A stretch of 64,000 nt of DNA from Tenericutes bacterium MZ-XQ (GTDB taxonomy: Bacteria; Bacillota_I; Bacilli_A; Acholeplasmatales; Acholeplasmataceae). A program made the translations under genes and the position numbers. Positions 40,951 through 52,659 of the stretch are shown one piece after another; the first letter of the stretch is position 1, and each line of letters starts with the position of its first letter. A model generated the notes under the pieces. That model worked only from the letters and a program-made list of their open reading frames with translations, had not been told where the DNA came from and searched no databases. The stretch is taken from contig CP017950.1 in the NCBI GenBank assembly GCA_002838205.1, positions 310,001 to 374,000 on the forward strand, written 5' to 3'.

Positions 40951-41620
40951 TATCATAGATTATATTTTAAATTTACCTGTATATTTTGTAACATCTTTAG
41001 GTATCATTTTGTTCTTAATCATTTTGAGTATATGGGTTGGAAATTATGTTTCTAAGTTAGATGTTAGAGATAAACCAAATAAATTTGTAACAGTGATTAT
41101 ACAATTTATTGATTTCTTTAACTCATATGTTAAAAGTTATATTGGTAAACATTGGAAGTTTGTAACACCAATTGCTTTAACACTAGCATTATATGTAGCG
41201 ATATCTAATATGAGCGGTATTTTTGGATTAGAAGCACCAACAAAATTTACTGCAATTACATTTAGTTTATCGATCATTTCATTTTTTGTAGTTCAGATTA
41301 CAGGGTTTATATCACAAAGTTGGAAGCATTTCTTAGGGATTTTCCAACCGATTTGGGTTTTATTTCCATTAAACATCGTTAGTGAATTTACACCAATCTT
41401 GTCAATGGCACTGCGTTTATTCGGTAATATTGTCAGTGGATCAGTGATTTTATTACTCGTCTATAAACTCACAGGATGGGCTTCAGTGTTGATTGCACCA
41501 GCATTCCATGTGATCTTTGATATTGGATTTGGACTGGTTCAGACACTTGTGTTAGTTTTATTAACGATTATCTTCGCATCAACTAAAATTAATGAAGATG
41601 ATCTAAATTTTGAAAATTAA
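40940..41620 (+). CDS. atpB: ATP synthase Fo subunit a
   Basis: 226 residues from the ATG at 40940, preceded by AGGAGG at 40925-40930; the start overlaps the preceding gene's end. Five or so membrane helices are present. The conserved SMALRLFGNIVSG segment carries the essential Arg, and the last helix contains FDIGFGLVQTLV. It forms the ion half-channels next to the c ring. Confidence 0.95.
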   Translation: MIDNIIDYILNLPVYFVTSLGIILFLIILSIWVGNYVSKLDVRDKPNKFVTVIIQFIDFFNSYVKSYIGKHWKFVTPIALTLALYVAISNMSGIFGLEAPTKFTAITFSLSIISFFVVQITGFISQSWKHFLGIFQPIWVLFPLNIVSEFTPILSMALRLFGNIVSGSVILLLVYKLTGWASVLIAPAFHVIFDIGFGLVQTLVLVLLTIIFASTKINEDDLNFEN

Positions 41621-41660
41621 AAATAATATATAAAATATAAAAAATAAAGGAGATTATATT

Positions 41661-41942
41661 ATGTTCGAAATATTTAATGTGTTAATTCCAAATATCATGG
41701 AAGTTGTAGCGAATGAGTTCTTCAGAAGCGGTATGGCTTATATTGGTGCTGGTATTGCGGTAACAACTGGTTTTGGTACTGGTATCGGTCAAGGGATTGC
41801 TGCTGCAAAAGCTGTTGAAGCTGTTGGGCGTCAACCAGAAGCTGCAGGTAAAATTACATCAACCATGCTTATTGGACAAGCGGTTGCTGAAACAACAGGT
41901 TTATACGGATTAATCATTGCGTTCATATTAACAGGAAAATAA
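41661..41942 (+). CDS. atpE: ATP synthase Fo subunit c with Na+-type ligand set
   Basis: A 93-residue two-helix hairpin with about 22 extra N-terminal residues. The loop GRQPEA joins the helices. The ion-binding residues are Gln44 ([13 protein letters not shown]), Glu77 and Thr78 ([12 protein letters not shown]). The Gln/Glu/Ser-or-Thr set is the Na+ signature known from Ilyobacter and Acetobacterium c rings. AAAGGAGATT precedes the ATG. The (Na+,Mg2+)-ATPase described in Acholeplasma laidlawii membranes fits this. Confidence 0.95.
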   Translation: MFEIFNVLIPNIMEVVANEFFRSGMAYIGAGIAVTTGFGTGIGQGIAAAKAVEAVGRQPEAAGKITSTMLIGQAVAETTGLYGLIIAFILTGK

Positions 41943-41962
41943 TAAAAAAGGATTGATGATTT

Positions 41963-42496
41963 GTGAATGAAGTATTTGATCAAATAACTGAAATCGTCGA
42001 AAGTGGATTGTATTCTATTCAAAATACTCCTGAAATCGTCGTCTTAAATATACTTGCCTTACTCGTTTTATTGTTTTTCGTGAGAACGTTCCTTTGGAAA
42101 AAGGTAAGTTTATATTTAGAAAAGAGACAAGAAGCTTTATCTGAAGCAATGGATCAAGCTGACGAAGAAAGAAGAGTTGCAAAATCTTTACAAGAAAAAG
42201 CAATTAAAGAATATGAAGGCATGAAAGAAGAAACAAGACAGTTAAAAGAAAAACTGACTCAAGAAGCTTATAAAGAGCAAGAAAAACTGATTACAAGCGC
42301 TAAAGAAGAGGCGAAAAGACGTCTTGAACAAGCTGAAAAAGATATTGAGTATGAAATTGCTCAAGCAAATGAAGACATCAAACAATCGATTAAATCGGTT
42401 GCATTTTCTGCTGCATCTAAGATTGTAAAAAGAGAAATCGACGAATCCGTTCATCAAGATATCATCGATGAGATTTTAAAAGAAAGCGACGTATAA
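41963..42496 (+). CDS. atpF: ATP synthase Fo subunit b
   Basis: A 177-residue protein starting at GTG (AAAGGATTGATGA upstream). One membrane helix (about 27-45) is followed by a long charged coiled coil that forms the peripheral stalk, ending in KIVKREIDESVHQDIIDEIL, which binds delta. Four bases before atpH. Confidence 0.93.
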   Translation: MNEVFDQITEIVESGLYSIQNTPEIVVLNILALLVLLFFVRTFLWKKVSLYLEKRQEALSEAMDQADEERRVAKSLQEKAIKEYEGMKEETRQLKEKLTQEAYKEQEKLITSAKEEAKRRLEQAEKDIEYEIAQANEDIKQSIKSVAFSAASKIVKREIDESVHQDIIDEILKESDV

Positions 42497-42499
42497 TTT

Positions 42500-43006
42500 A
42501 TGAGACAGTTTGCTAAAGCACTGCATCATATTGCGCTAGAAAAAAACAAATTAGATGTCTTAAGTTATCAGTTTGATGAACTTAGAGATCTCATTAAGGA
42601 ACATCCAACATGGTTAAAAATGGTGGATTCCCCGATGTTATCTAACGAAGAAAAAGAAGCTAAAATTGATGAACTCGGATTTGATCCAACATTTTTGGCT
42701 TTTATTAAAGTTTTATCAAGTAAACATTACATGCAATATATTGATGAAATATATGATGAATGGATACACTTAGTAAGAACAACTCAAAAGATTGCACATC
42801 TTCATGTTTATTTGGCAAAACCTTTGACAAAAACACAAGAAGAAAAACTCATGCAAACATTAAAACCAAGATTTAAAAATCAGACAATTTCTCTACATAA
42901 AACAATTGATCCTTCTTTAATTGGTGGTATAAAAATTACCCATCAAGGACAAGCGCTAGACCGATCAGTTGCTCGTGAACTAGAAGAATTGTTTACAACG
43001 ATTTAA
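42500..43006 (+). CDS. atpH: ATP synthase F1 subunit delta
   Basis: A 168-residue delta/OSCP protein: N-terminal helical bundle (YAKAL-like [11 protein letters not shown]) and the conserved C-terminal [11 protein letters not shown] ... [12 protein letters not shown]. It links the b stalk to alpha. The gene is short of typical length by about ten residues but complete. Confidence 0.93.
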   Translation: MRQFAKALHHIALEKNKLDVLSYQFDELRDLIKEHPTWLKMVDSPMLSNEEKEAKIDELGFDPTFLAFIKVLSSKHYMQYIDEIYDEWIHLVRTTQKIAHLHVYLAKPLTKTQEEKLMQTLKPRFKNQTISLHKTIDPSLIGGIKITHQGQALDRSVARELEELFTTI

Positions 43007-43019
43007 GGTGGTGACAACA

Positions 43020-44525
43020 TTGTCAAAAATAAAAATCAAAGAAATGACTGAGGTCATTAAAAAGCAAATCGAATCATTTGAACAAGACGTCAAACTTGAG
43101 AATATTGGTAAAGTATTATCAGTAGGTGATGGGATTGCGATTGTTTATGGTCTTCAACAAGCGATGATGGGTGAACTTTTAGAATTCCCTCATGGTGTTA
43201 AGGGATTGGTGTTTAACTTAGAAGAACATAACGTTGGTGTTATTCTTTTAGGTGAATCAAACCTTATTAAAGAAGGCGACATGGTTAAAACAACTAAACG
43301 TATTTTTGAAGTACCAGTTGGTGAAGCATTATTAGGTAGAGTTGTTAATCCATTAGGTGAGCCACTTGATGCACTTGGTTCAATTAAACCAGAAAAGAAA
43401 ATGCCTGTTGAAAAAAAGGCAAGAGGTGTTATTGATAGAGGGTCTATTAATGCATCTATGGAAACCGGTATTAAAGTAATCGATGCCCTTGTTCCGATTG
43501 GACGTGGACAAAGAGAGTTAATTATTGGCGATAGACAAACTGGTAAAACAACAATTGCAGTTGATGCAATTCTGAACCAAAAAGGTAAAGATGTTCTATG
43601 TATCTATGTTGCGATTGGTCAAAAAGATTCAAGTGTAACTGCACTTGTTGAATTGTTTAAAAAACATCAGGCAATGGATTACACCATTGTTGTAAATGCT
43701 GGTGCATCTAAAGAAGGTACACTCCAATATCTTGCACCATTCTCTGGGGTAACGATGGCAGAATACTTCATGGAAAAAGGCAAAGATGTATTAATCGTTT
43801 ACGATGATTTATCTAAACATGCGGTTGCTTATCGTGAGTTATCATTACTCCTTAGACGTCCACCAGGAAGAGAGGCTTACCCTGGAGATGTATTCTATCT
43901 TCATTCAAGATTATTAGAACGTTCTGCGAAGTTAAATAAAGAACTTGGTGGAGGATCTATTACAGCATTACCAATTATTGAAACAAAAGCTGGAGATATC
44001 TCAGCATACATTTCAACAAACGTTATTTCAATTACAGACGGTCAAATCTTCTTAGAAGCAGAATTATTCTATTCAGGTATTCGCCCTGCGATTAACGCTG
44101 GGTTATCAGTATCACGTGTTGGTGGGGCTGCACAATGGAATGCCATGAAGAAAGTTGCTGGTACACTAAGAATTAACTTAGCAAACTACCGTGAATTAGA
44201 ATCATTTGCACAATTTGGTTCTGATTTAGACCAATCTGCTAAGCGTCGTCTTGAAAGAGGTAGAAAAACAGTTGAAATGCTTAAACAAGATGTTCATGAA
44301 CTTGTCGATATGCCTACACAAATTGTGATTATATATGCACTTTCTAAAGGGATGATCGATGACTTAAATCTTGATCAAGTTAAAGCACTTGAAAAAGAAA
44401 TCATGCAAGGTTTACGCATGAATGATTTAGGGCAAAAGATTAAAAAGCATCTTGATGAAACAAAGAAATTACCAGAAGATAAGGATCTAGAACAATTTAT
44501 CAACGGATTAAAGAGGTTGATATAA
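43020..44525 (+). CDS. atpA: ATP synthase F1 subunit alpha
   Basis: 501 residues if started at the TTG at 43020, which has AAGGTGGTG about eight bases upstream; GTG codons at 43008 and 43011 fall inside that site. P-loop GDRQTGKTT near 167, the alpha-signature [16 protein letters not shown] near 281, and [13 protein letters not shown]. Non-catalytic nucleotide-binding subunit of F1. Confidence 0.96.
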   Translation: MSKIKIKEMTEVIKKQIESFEQDVKLENIGKVLSVGDGIAIVYGLQQAMMGELLEFPHGVKGLVFNLEEHNVGVILLGESNLIKEGDMVKTTKRIFEVPVGEALLGRVVNPLGEPLDALGSIKPEKKMPVEKKARGVIDRGSINASMETGIKVIDALVPIGRGQRELIIGDRQTGKTTIAVDAILNQKGKDVLCIYVAIGQKDSSVTALVELFKKHQAMDYTIVVNAGASKEGTLQYLAPFSGVTMAEYFMEKGKDVLIVYDDLSKHAVAYRELSLLLRRPPGREAYPGDVFYLHSRLLERSAKLNKELGGGSITALPIIETKAGDISAYISTNVISITDGQIFLEAELFYSGIRPAINAGLSVSRVGGAAQWNAMKKVAGTLRINLANYRELESFAQFGSDLDQSAKRRLERGRKTVEMLKQDVHELVDMPTQIVIIYALSKGMIDDLNLDQVKALEKEIMQGLRMNDLGQKIKKHLDETKKLPEDKDLEQFINGLKRLI

Positions 44526-44526
44526 G

Positions 44527-47151
<2,625 letters not shown>

Positions 47152-47167
47152 AAAAAGAGGTGTTTAT

Positions 47168-47374
47168 ATGTTAGAACAACTCATTTATTTCTCATCATTA
47201 TTTATTTTCTTTGCGATTAATCTAAGAATTTTAAGAGCACTTCATATCGAAAATAAGTTTGAGAAATTCAAGATATGGGAAATAAAAGCTGCTTACTTTT
47301 TAGTCAGTTTAGGATTAGCCCATTTACTTGCAGAAATCATGGTTAAATTTTCTAACTTTTTAGATTTCTTATAA
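47168..47374 (+). CDS. DUF1146-like small membrane protein
   Basis: A 68-residue protein with two membrane helices (about 4-22 and 40-60) and a conserved-looking LEIENKFEKFKIW-type loop (here RALHIENKFEKFKIWEIK). DUF1146/YwzB proteins follow the ATP synthase operon in many Bacilli. AAAGAGGTG precedes the ATG. Function unknown; probably cotranscribed with atp genes. Confidence 0.75.
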   Translation: MLEQLIYFSSLFIFFAINLRILRALHIENKFEKFKIWEIKAAYFLVSLGLAHLLAEIMVKFSNFLDFL

Positions 47375-47399
47375 GACGTAGAGATACGTCTTTTTTTTA
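47373..47399 (+). terminator. Terminator of the ATP synthase operon
   Basis: AAGACGTA-GAGA-TACGTCTT followed by seven or more T. The stem begins at the stop codon of the DUF1146-like gene. The IS30 element begins about six bases further on. Confidence 0.9.
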
Positions 47400-47404
47400 G
47401 CAAT

Positions 47405-48493
47405 GATAATTTGTCAATTCAAGTGCAACGCATCATAGTGCTCATTGATTACTTCTAATGGAGTTTTAAAGTTGATACATTTTCTTGGTCTATTATTCAA
47501 ACGATTTAATACTTCATTAACTTCATGATGATCAGTTTGTGACAAATCCATTCCTTTTGGATAATATTCTCTTAATAAACCATTTGTATTTTCATTAGTT
47601 CCTTTTTGCCATGCACAATAAGGATCAGCGAAATACATCTGACAATTTAACTTCTCTTCAATCTCTTGATATCTAGAAAATTCTTTTCCACGGTCACATG
47701 TTATTGTTTTTACAAGTTCCGATGGAAACTGTGATAATAATTCAATCATCGCAGCCGTGACATTCTCACTTGTCCTATCGGGCAACAGTTTAACAAGATA
47801 CAGTCTTGATTTACGTTCAACTAATGTGACAAAACAGTATTTACTTTTGCGCTGATGATTAAATCTTCCTGATTCAACTGTATCAGCTTCCCAGTGACCT
47901 ATGGATTGTCTTTTATAAACTTCTTTAGGCCGTTTTTTTATCGGTTTACCAATATTGAATCGTCCTCTTGTTTCTGCAGGTCGTTTAAACTTGCCTTTAC
48001 GTCTTAATTTTGTCATATTTCCTTTGATAAGATATTTCTTATGGATCCATCTATAAATAGTTGAAAAACAGGGGATTTTTTCAGGTTGTCCTTTATCTCT
48101 CATAGCTATTTGTTCTGGAGACCATTGTTGATTCAATTTGCTTTCAATATACTCTTTGATGATTGGTGATATTTTTACCTTTCTATGGCTATTGATTCGA
48201 CGTTTGTTGTATTTTTTTTGTGCGACATGAGGTAAGTATTTGTAACGATATCCACATGAATTTCTCTTTAACTCTCTAGATATCGTACTAGGACTCCTCT
48301 TTACTGCTTTACTAATCTGTCTAATACTCACGCCTGATAACCATAACTGATATATACATGTTCTTTCTTCTATGGTAAGATGTATGTAGTTCATAGTTTC
48401 TCCTTTTGTGTTTGTTTGGTCACTTACATTATAAAGGAATCTATGAACTTTTTTGATTTTTATTTAGTGTTGCACTTGTAATTATAAATTATC
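47405..48493 (-). mobile_element. IS30-family insertion element
   Basis: About 1.09 kb bounded by imperfect 25-bp inverted repeats: GATAATTTGTCAATTC plus AAGTGCAAC at 47405-47429, and the complement GATAATTTATAATTAC plus AAGTGCAAC at 48469-48493. One transposase fills it. It sits between the terminators of the atp operon and of obg, so it disrupts no gene. Confidence 0.88.
47414..48394 (-). CDS. IS30-family transposase
   Basis: A 326-residue protein. N-terminal HTH_38 (YIHLTIEERTCIYQLWLSG, SIRQISKAVKRSPSTISREL), then the DDE domain with HWEADTVES, the second Asp in ITCDRGKEF and the Glu in WQKGTNENTNGLLR. Last residues LEVINEHYD are typical. AAAGGAGAAAC precedes the ATG. The gene appears intact. 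Its stop lies nine bases inside the left end. Confidence 0.94.
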   Translation of the reverse strand: MNYIHLTIEERTCIYQLWLSGVSIRQISKAVKRSPSTISRELKRNSCGYRYKYLPHVAQKKYNKRRINSHRKVKISPIIKEYIESKLNQQWSPEQIAMRDKGQPEKIPCFSTIYRWIHKKYLIKGNMTKLRRKGKFKRPAETRGRFNIGKPIKKRPKEVYKRQSIGHWEADTVESGRFNHQRKSKYCFVTLVERKSRLYLVKLLPDRTSENVTAAMIELLSQFPSELVKTITCDRGKEFSRYQEIEEKLNCQMYFADPYCAWQKGTNENTNGLLREYYPKGMDLSQTDHHEVNEVLNRLNNRPRKCINFKTPLEVINEHYDALHLN

Positions 48494-48495
48494 CG

Positions 48496-48522
48496 AAAAA
48501 AAAGACAATCTCTCGATTGTCT
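48496..48522 (-). terminator. Terminator of the rplU-prp-rpmA-obg operon
   Basis: On the minus strand: AGACAATC-GAGA-GATTGTCT plus eight T. The stem overlaps the obg stop codon. Confidence 0.88.
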
Positions 48523-49777
48523 ATTCTATAAATTCAAACTCATAATCAAAGATTCTAACTGTATCTCCGTTTTGTGCACCCTTTTCACGTAGTGCTTCAT
48601 CAACACCTAGACTTCTAAGTTGTCTTGCAAAACGTTTAACTGCTTCATCTTTTGTAAAATCAGTTCTTTCAAACAATAGTTTTAATTTTGTACCTGTAAG
48701 TTCAAAGACATTATCTTCAGTGATGTTAAGTTCGAATGCTGGTCCTTCAGATTCATATTTATATAGCTTAACTGTTTCATCTTCATGTTTTTCAATCTTA
48801 GGTGCTTTTTTAAGCATATCATATGTTTTATACATTAAATCTTTAACATTTTCTTGTTTAATTGCAGAAATCAATAGTACTTCTTCAGCGATTTTAGATT
48901 TCAAATCTTTGATCTTATCTTCTGTATCAGGCATATCAATTTTATTGATCACAACGATTTGTGGTCTCTTTGTCAAGGATTCATCATATTGTCTGAGTTC
49001 TTCTTTTATTTTTAAATAATCATCATAAGGATCATCTCTAGTGATATCAATCACATGTAAAAAGACACGACATCTTTCAATATGCTTTAAGAATCTAATC
49101 CCTAAACCATGGCCTTGATGCGCATTTTCAATCAGACCAGGAAGATCTGCTAAAACAAATGAATCTTCACCTACATAAACCATCCCTAAATTGGGTTGAA
49201 GGGTTGTAAATGGATATGATGCGATTTTAGGTTTCGCGTTAGACACAACTGATATAATCGTTGATTTCCCAACGCTTGGATAACCTATTAATCCGACATC
49301 AGCTAAGACTTTAAGTTCAATATGAAGTTTTCTAACCTCACCTGGATCCCCATTTTCAGCATAACTTGGTGCTGAGTTTCTCGCAGTAGCAAATGCCATA
49401 TTTCCGCGTCCACCTTTACCACCTTTAGCAACGACCAACTCTTGTCCATGTTCTGTGATTTCACCTAAAAAGAACTCTTTATTTTCACTATATACAACAG
49501 TGCCTAGAGGCACTTTAATATAACGATGCTCTGCATTTGCTCCATGCATGCCTTTAGACATCCCATTGACACCGTTTTGTGCTCTAATATGTCTTTGATA
49601 GCGAAGATCAATTAAGTTTTGTTTACCTTCATCACCAATAAAAACAACGGACCCACCGTTTCCACCATTGCCGCCCCATGGACCGCCATATTCAACATAT
49701 TTTTCGCGTCGGTATGAAGCCATACCATTACCGCCTTTACCGCCGAAAACCTCAACGGTTACTTCATCTATAAACAT
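48521..49777 (-). CDS. obgE: Obg-family ribosome-assembly GTPase
   Basis: A 418-residue protein. Glycine-rich Obg fold (1-158; GGKGGNGMASYRREK, GGNGGNGGSV), GTPase domain (GYPSVGKST near 167, DLPGLIENAHQGHGLG near 211, NKID near 280) and the C-terminal OCT domain (about 340-418) found in Gram-positive Obg. Needed for late 50S assembly and stress signalling. Last gene of the L21-Prp-L27-Obg operon. Confidence 0.96.
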   Translation of the reverse strand: MFIDEVTVEVFGGKGGNGMASYRREKYVEYGGPWGGNGGNGGSVVFIGDEGKQNLIDLRYQRHIRAQNGVNGMSKGMHGANAEHRYIKVPLGTVVYSENKEFFLGEITEHGQELVVAKGGKGGRGNMAFATARNSAPSYAENGDPGEVRKLHIELKVLADVGLIGYPSVGKSTIISVVSNAKPKIASYPFTTLQPNLGMVYVGEDSFVLADLPGLIENAHQGHGLGIRFLKHIERCRVFLHVIDITRDDPYDDYLKIKEELRQYDESLTKRPQIVVINKIDMPDTEDKIKDLKSKIAEEVLLISAIKQENVKDLMYKTYDMLKKAPKIEKHEDETVKLYKYESEGPAFELNITEDNVFELTGTKLKLLFERTDFTKDEAVKRFARQLRSLGVDEALREKGAQNGDTVRIFDYEFEFIE

Positions 49778-49819
49778 TTTTTCACCAACTTCTTTTTCGA
49801 AAAAAAAGGATAACTAAGG

Positions 49820-50098
49820 TTATCCTTCGTAAACTGAAACTTGTTTTCTGTCTCTACCTAAACGTTCGTATTTAACGGTGCCACTTACTTTAGCGAATAA
49901 AGTATCATCGCCACCACGGCCCACATTTGTACCTGGGTGGATTTTAGTTCCTCTTTGACGATAAATGATTGATCCTGCAGATGCATATTGTCCGTCAGAT
50001 AACTTTAATCCTAGACGCTTAGATGCTGAGTCACGACCATTACGAGTTGAACCTACACCTTTTTTAGATGCGAATAACTGTATATTTAACTTTAACAT
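49820..50098 (-). CDS. rpmA: 50S ribosomal protein L27 with cleavable N-terminal extension
   Basis: A 92-residue protein. Residues 1-9 (MLKLNIQLF) precede the mature N-terminus [15 protein letters not shown]. Firmicute L27 carries this extension, which the Prp protease removes after Phe9; the protease gene is next door. L27 reaches the peptidyl-transferase centre. AAAGGAGGG upstream. The rest is canonical. Confidence 0.97.
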   Translation of the reverse strand: MLKLNIQLFASKKGVGSTRNGRDSASKRLGLKLSDGQYASAGSIIYRQRGTKIHPGTNVGRGGDDTLFAKVSGTVKYERLGRDRKQVSVYEG

Positions 50099-50099
50099 G

Positions 50100-50414
50100 T
50101 TATCCCTCCTTTTGATTTTTAATATATTTCGGATATTGTTTTTCTAATTCATTTAAGGTATATTCTAAATTTTTTAAAAGTCCAAATACAATGTCCTGTT
50201 TTTCTTTTAGACTGATTTTAAAATATCCTTCACTCACTTCTAAATCAATCGCTTGATTTAGTTTCAGATGCTCAATTGCGTTTGCGGTAAGAATGGTTGC
50301 AGTTGATACTGCTGCACACACGATATCTTCACCTTTCGCTTTATAATTGGCATGTCCTTCAACAATTAATGTTTTTAATTGTTCGTTTTCGTAAATCTGT
50401 TGTACTTTAATCAT
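50100..50414 (-). CDS. prp: Prp cysteine protease (L27 processing)
   Basis: A 104-residue YsxB/Prp-family protein with the catalytic pair His21 ([15 protein letters not shown]) and Cys33. It cuts the LNIQLF/A site in L27. It sits between rplU and rpmA as in other Firmicutes. No ribosome-binding site is obvious; it starts two bases after the rplU stop, so translation is probably coupled. Confidence 0.9.
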   Translation of the reverse strand: MIKVQQIYENEQLKTLIVEGHANYKAKGEDIVCAAVSTATILTANAIEHLKLNQAIDLEVSEGYFKISLKEKQDIVFGLLKNLEYTLNELEKQYPKYIKNQKEG

Positions 50415-50416
50415 GA

Positions 50417-50725
50417 TTAAGCTACAATTTTTTCTACGACTAACTTAGTATATGCTTGTCTGTGTCCTTGTTTTTTGCGATATTTTTTTCTTACTTTGTA
50501 TTTAAACACGATAATTTTTTTACCACGACCATGTTTTAACACTTTAGCAACGACTTTCGCATTTTCAACGACTGGAGTTCCAATGACTGGATTTTCTCCG
50601 CCAACCATTAATACTTCAGTAAATTCAAAGTTTTCGCCTTCTTCAACATCAAGTTTTTCTACATAGATTTCTTGACCTTCAGTAACTCTTACTTGTTTAC
50701 CGCCTGTTTTAATAACTGCATACAT
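50417..50725 (-). CDS. rplU: 50S ribosomal protein L21
   Basis: A 102-residue protein: [14 protein letters not shown] at the start and the C-terminal [18 protein letters not shown], which binds 23S rRNA. AAGGAGGTG nine bases before the ATG. First gene of the operon, with a structured leader upstream. Confidence 0.96.
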   Translation of the reverse strand: MYAVIKTGGKQVRVTEGQEIYVEKLDVEEGENFEFTEVLMVGGENPVIGTPVVENAKVVAKVLKHGRGKKIIVFKYKVRKKYRKKQGHRQAYTKLVVEKIVA

Positions 50726-50815
50726 ACGTTGTTACACCTCCTTATTTTTTGTGAAGACTCACTATCAAGGTAGCATGTTTTATGCGTTTAAAACCTCTCC
50801 TATGTGGTACAACAT
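50726..50815 (-). promoter_or_regulatory. L21-type ribosomal protein leader
   Basis: Between the promoter and rplU the minus-strand RNA contains GAGAGGTTTTAAACGCATAA, then ACATGCTACCTTGATAGTGA. It resembles the L21 leader that precedes rplU operons in Bacilli and probably mediates autoregulation. The call is by position and look; structure was not computed. Confidence 0.5.
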
Positions 50816-50819
50816 AGAT

Positions 50820-50848
50820 ATTTTATCGTAGATAGGGGCAAAAGTCAA
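50820..50848 (-). promoter_or_regulatory. rplU operon promoter
   Basis: On the minus strand: TTGACT, 17-base spacer, TAAAAT, about 95 bases before the rplU ATG. Confidence 0.75.
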
Positions 50849-50870
50849 CAAAAAAGTTGAGATAATTGCT

Positions 50871-51665
50871 TTATTTTCTACGTTTTTCAAACTGTGTACC
50901 TACGAATAAATCTGGATATAGTTCAAATAAATGTTTTTGTTCTGTTTTCTTAATTTTATATAAGTACATATCATGGTGAATATGCTCTGTAATTATGTTG
51001 ATCATAAGTTCGTTTTTCGTGGTTGTTGCGCTCCATTTATGGGTTAGTGGATGTCTATTTGCAATCATAACTTTCTTCATGTCAACAACCATCATTAAAC
51101 GTGTAGGTTCCATAGCATCATACTCATGAGAAAATATAGAAACATTCATTCTTTTTGATGTTTGTGCTCTAAATGAGAAGATAAAGATATCAACACCTTT
51201 TTGCTCTAAAAAAGTGAACGCATCATCAAAAAGAGAGATATCTAAATCTGTATTGATATAAATATCTTCTTTTGCTTCATAGATCATGGTTCTTGCCTGT
51301 CCAATAATATCATCATAGCCATGATAATTTAAATAAGGTTCTTGGTGATAATTTTGTGATAAATGCGTTAAATCATTTACAAGCATGTCCGTTTGTTTGA
51401 TATATTGCGTTTTAAGTTGGTTCAAAAGATCCGTAGGTTTCTCAGAATAGTATAGATCTTTGACACCATTTTCTAAGAGCAAAATCCCTTTTTTAACCAT
51501 ATTTTCAACTGCATCAACAGTTTGAAGTTTGGTTAAATGACAACCAGTCGTAATTTGGTACATTGTTTGTCCTGGATTTTGAAGTAGATAAACATATATG
51601 GTTGCTTCTATTTCTGAAAAATATAAAGATTTTAGTTTGTCAACAATTGTTTTAATAAGTATCAC
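50871..51665 (-). CDS. TrmB-family transcriptional regulator
   Basis: A 264-residue protein starting at GTG. Residues 5-75 form a winged helix of the TrmB type (LKSLYFSEIEATIYVYLLQ). A C-terminal effector domain of the PLD-like TrmB class (YLNYHGYDDIIGQARTMIYE...) follows. TrmB proteins usually sense sugars; no sugar genes are adjacent here. It begins seven bases after the DUF697-like gene and may be cotranscribed with it. Confidence 0.8.
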   Translation of the reverse strand: MILIKTIVDKLKSLYFSEIEATIYVYLLQNPGQTMYQITTGCHLTKLQTVDAVENMVKKGILLLENGVKDLYYSEKPTDLLNQLKTQYIKQTDMLVNDLTHLSQNYHQEPYLNYHGYDDIIGQARTMIYEAKEDIYINTDLDISLFDDAFTFLEQKGVDIFIFSFRAQTSKRMNVSIFSHEYDAMEPTRLMMVVDMKKVMIANRHPLTHKWSATTTKNELMINIITEHIHHDMYLYKIKKTEQKHLFELYPDLFVGTQFEKRRK

Positions 51666-51671
51666 TCACTT

Positions 51672-52622
51672 TTAGACATTTTCGATATCTAGATCTTCAG
51701 GTTTTTGTTGCTTTTTAAATAATCCTAAAAACTTTTTAGGTAATATTAACATCGCATCACCAACAACTGATGGTAACATCTTAGCTGCTTCTAATAATGC
51801 ATCTCTTCTAATTTTTTCTTTAGTGATTTCTTTAGCATCACTAAATAAATACTTACGGGTAACAATACCGATTCTAAGCGTTAATAAAGCATTTGATATC
51901 CCTTGAGTCACACTACCCATAATCGGCTTAATTAAAGGTATTTCACCTAACGTATTCATCGTTGATTGAGGAACGACATCGCTGATATCAATATTTTCTA
52001 AACCTTCTGCAATCAGTGCTGTTGTAAAAACGTTAACGGTTAATTTTGATAGATTCTTATACGATGGTCTAAATCCACACATCTCGACTAATTCTTTGAT
52101 CATTCTTAAATTAACGACAATCACTGTGAAAAAATCTAGTCGTCCGTTTTGAGATATTGCAGTAGAGATCATCACTGTTTTTGCGTGTTTTTTAATGCGT
52201 TTATTAATTTCTTTTTTTACATATTTATTAAACGCATGATTTAAACTTGCCTGTAGCTCATCTTTACTTGAAAGTGTATTTAATAACTGTGCTTTTTCTT
52301 CTTCAGGAAGATATGGTTCATCCAAAAGTCTTTTTACAACTCTTTTATACAATCTAAAATTTTTTCTTGAGACTTCATCATCATCTAGAGTCGTTTGAAC
52401 AGAAAATGTAGGTGAAAACAATATAATATGCATCGGTCTAAAGATTAATGCATATAAAAGGATTACCACAAGTCCATAAAATCCGTATGCCAAATATGGA
52501 GAAATATTGGTTAACCTCTCACCAACATCAAGCACACTCGATAATAACATGAGTAAAAACAATATGATAAAGCCTATTGCTGTTAAATACCAAAATATTT
52601 TAGTGGAGTCTTTTTTCTTCAC
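51672..52622 (-). CDS. DUF697/YcjF-like membrane protein
   Basis: A 316-residue protein starting at GTG (AAAGGAT upstream). Two N-terminal membrane helices (about 10-28 and 44-65), then a soluble helical region and a DUF697-like domain (about 150-270; KHAKTVMISTAISQNGRLDF, LTVNVFTTALIAEG, LTLRIGIVTRKYL). DUF697 often accompanies GTPases; the function is unknown. Probably cotranscribed with the TrmB-like gene. Confidence 0.7.
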   Translation of the reverse strand: MKKKDSTKIFWYLTAIGFIILFLLMLLSSVLDVGERLTNISPYLAYGFYGLVVILLYALIFRPMHIILFSPTFSVQTTLDDDEVSRKNFRLYKRVVKRLLDEPYLPEEEKAQLLNTLSSKDELQASLNHAFNKYVKKEINKRIKKHAKTVMISTAISQNGRLDFFTVIVVNLRMIKELVEMCGFRPSYKNLSKLTVNVFTTALIAEGLENIDISDVVPQSTMNTLGEIPLIKPIMGSVTQGISNALLTLRIGIVTRKYLFSDAKEITKEKIRRDALLEAAKMLPSVVGDAMLILPKKFLGLFKKQQKPEDLDIENV

Positions 52623-52659
52623 ATGATCACATCCTTTAAAAAAATTATATCATGAAAAC

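Noticed and set aside
50871-51665. TrmB-like regulator as a sugar-operon controller
   Set aside because: The domain fits, but no sugar transport or catabolic genes adjoin it, so no target is claimed.
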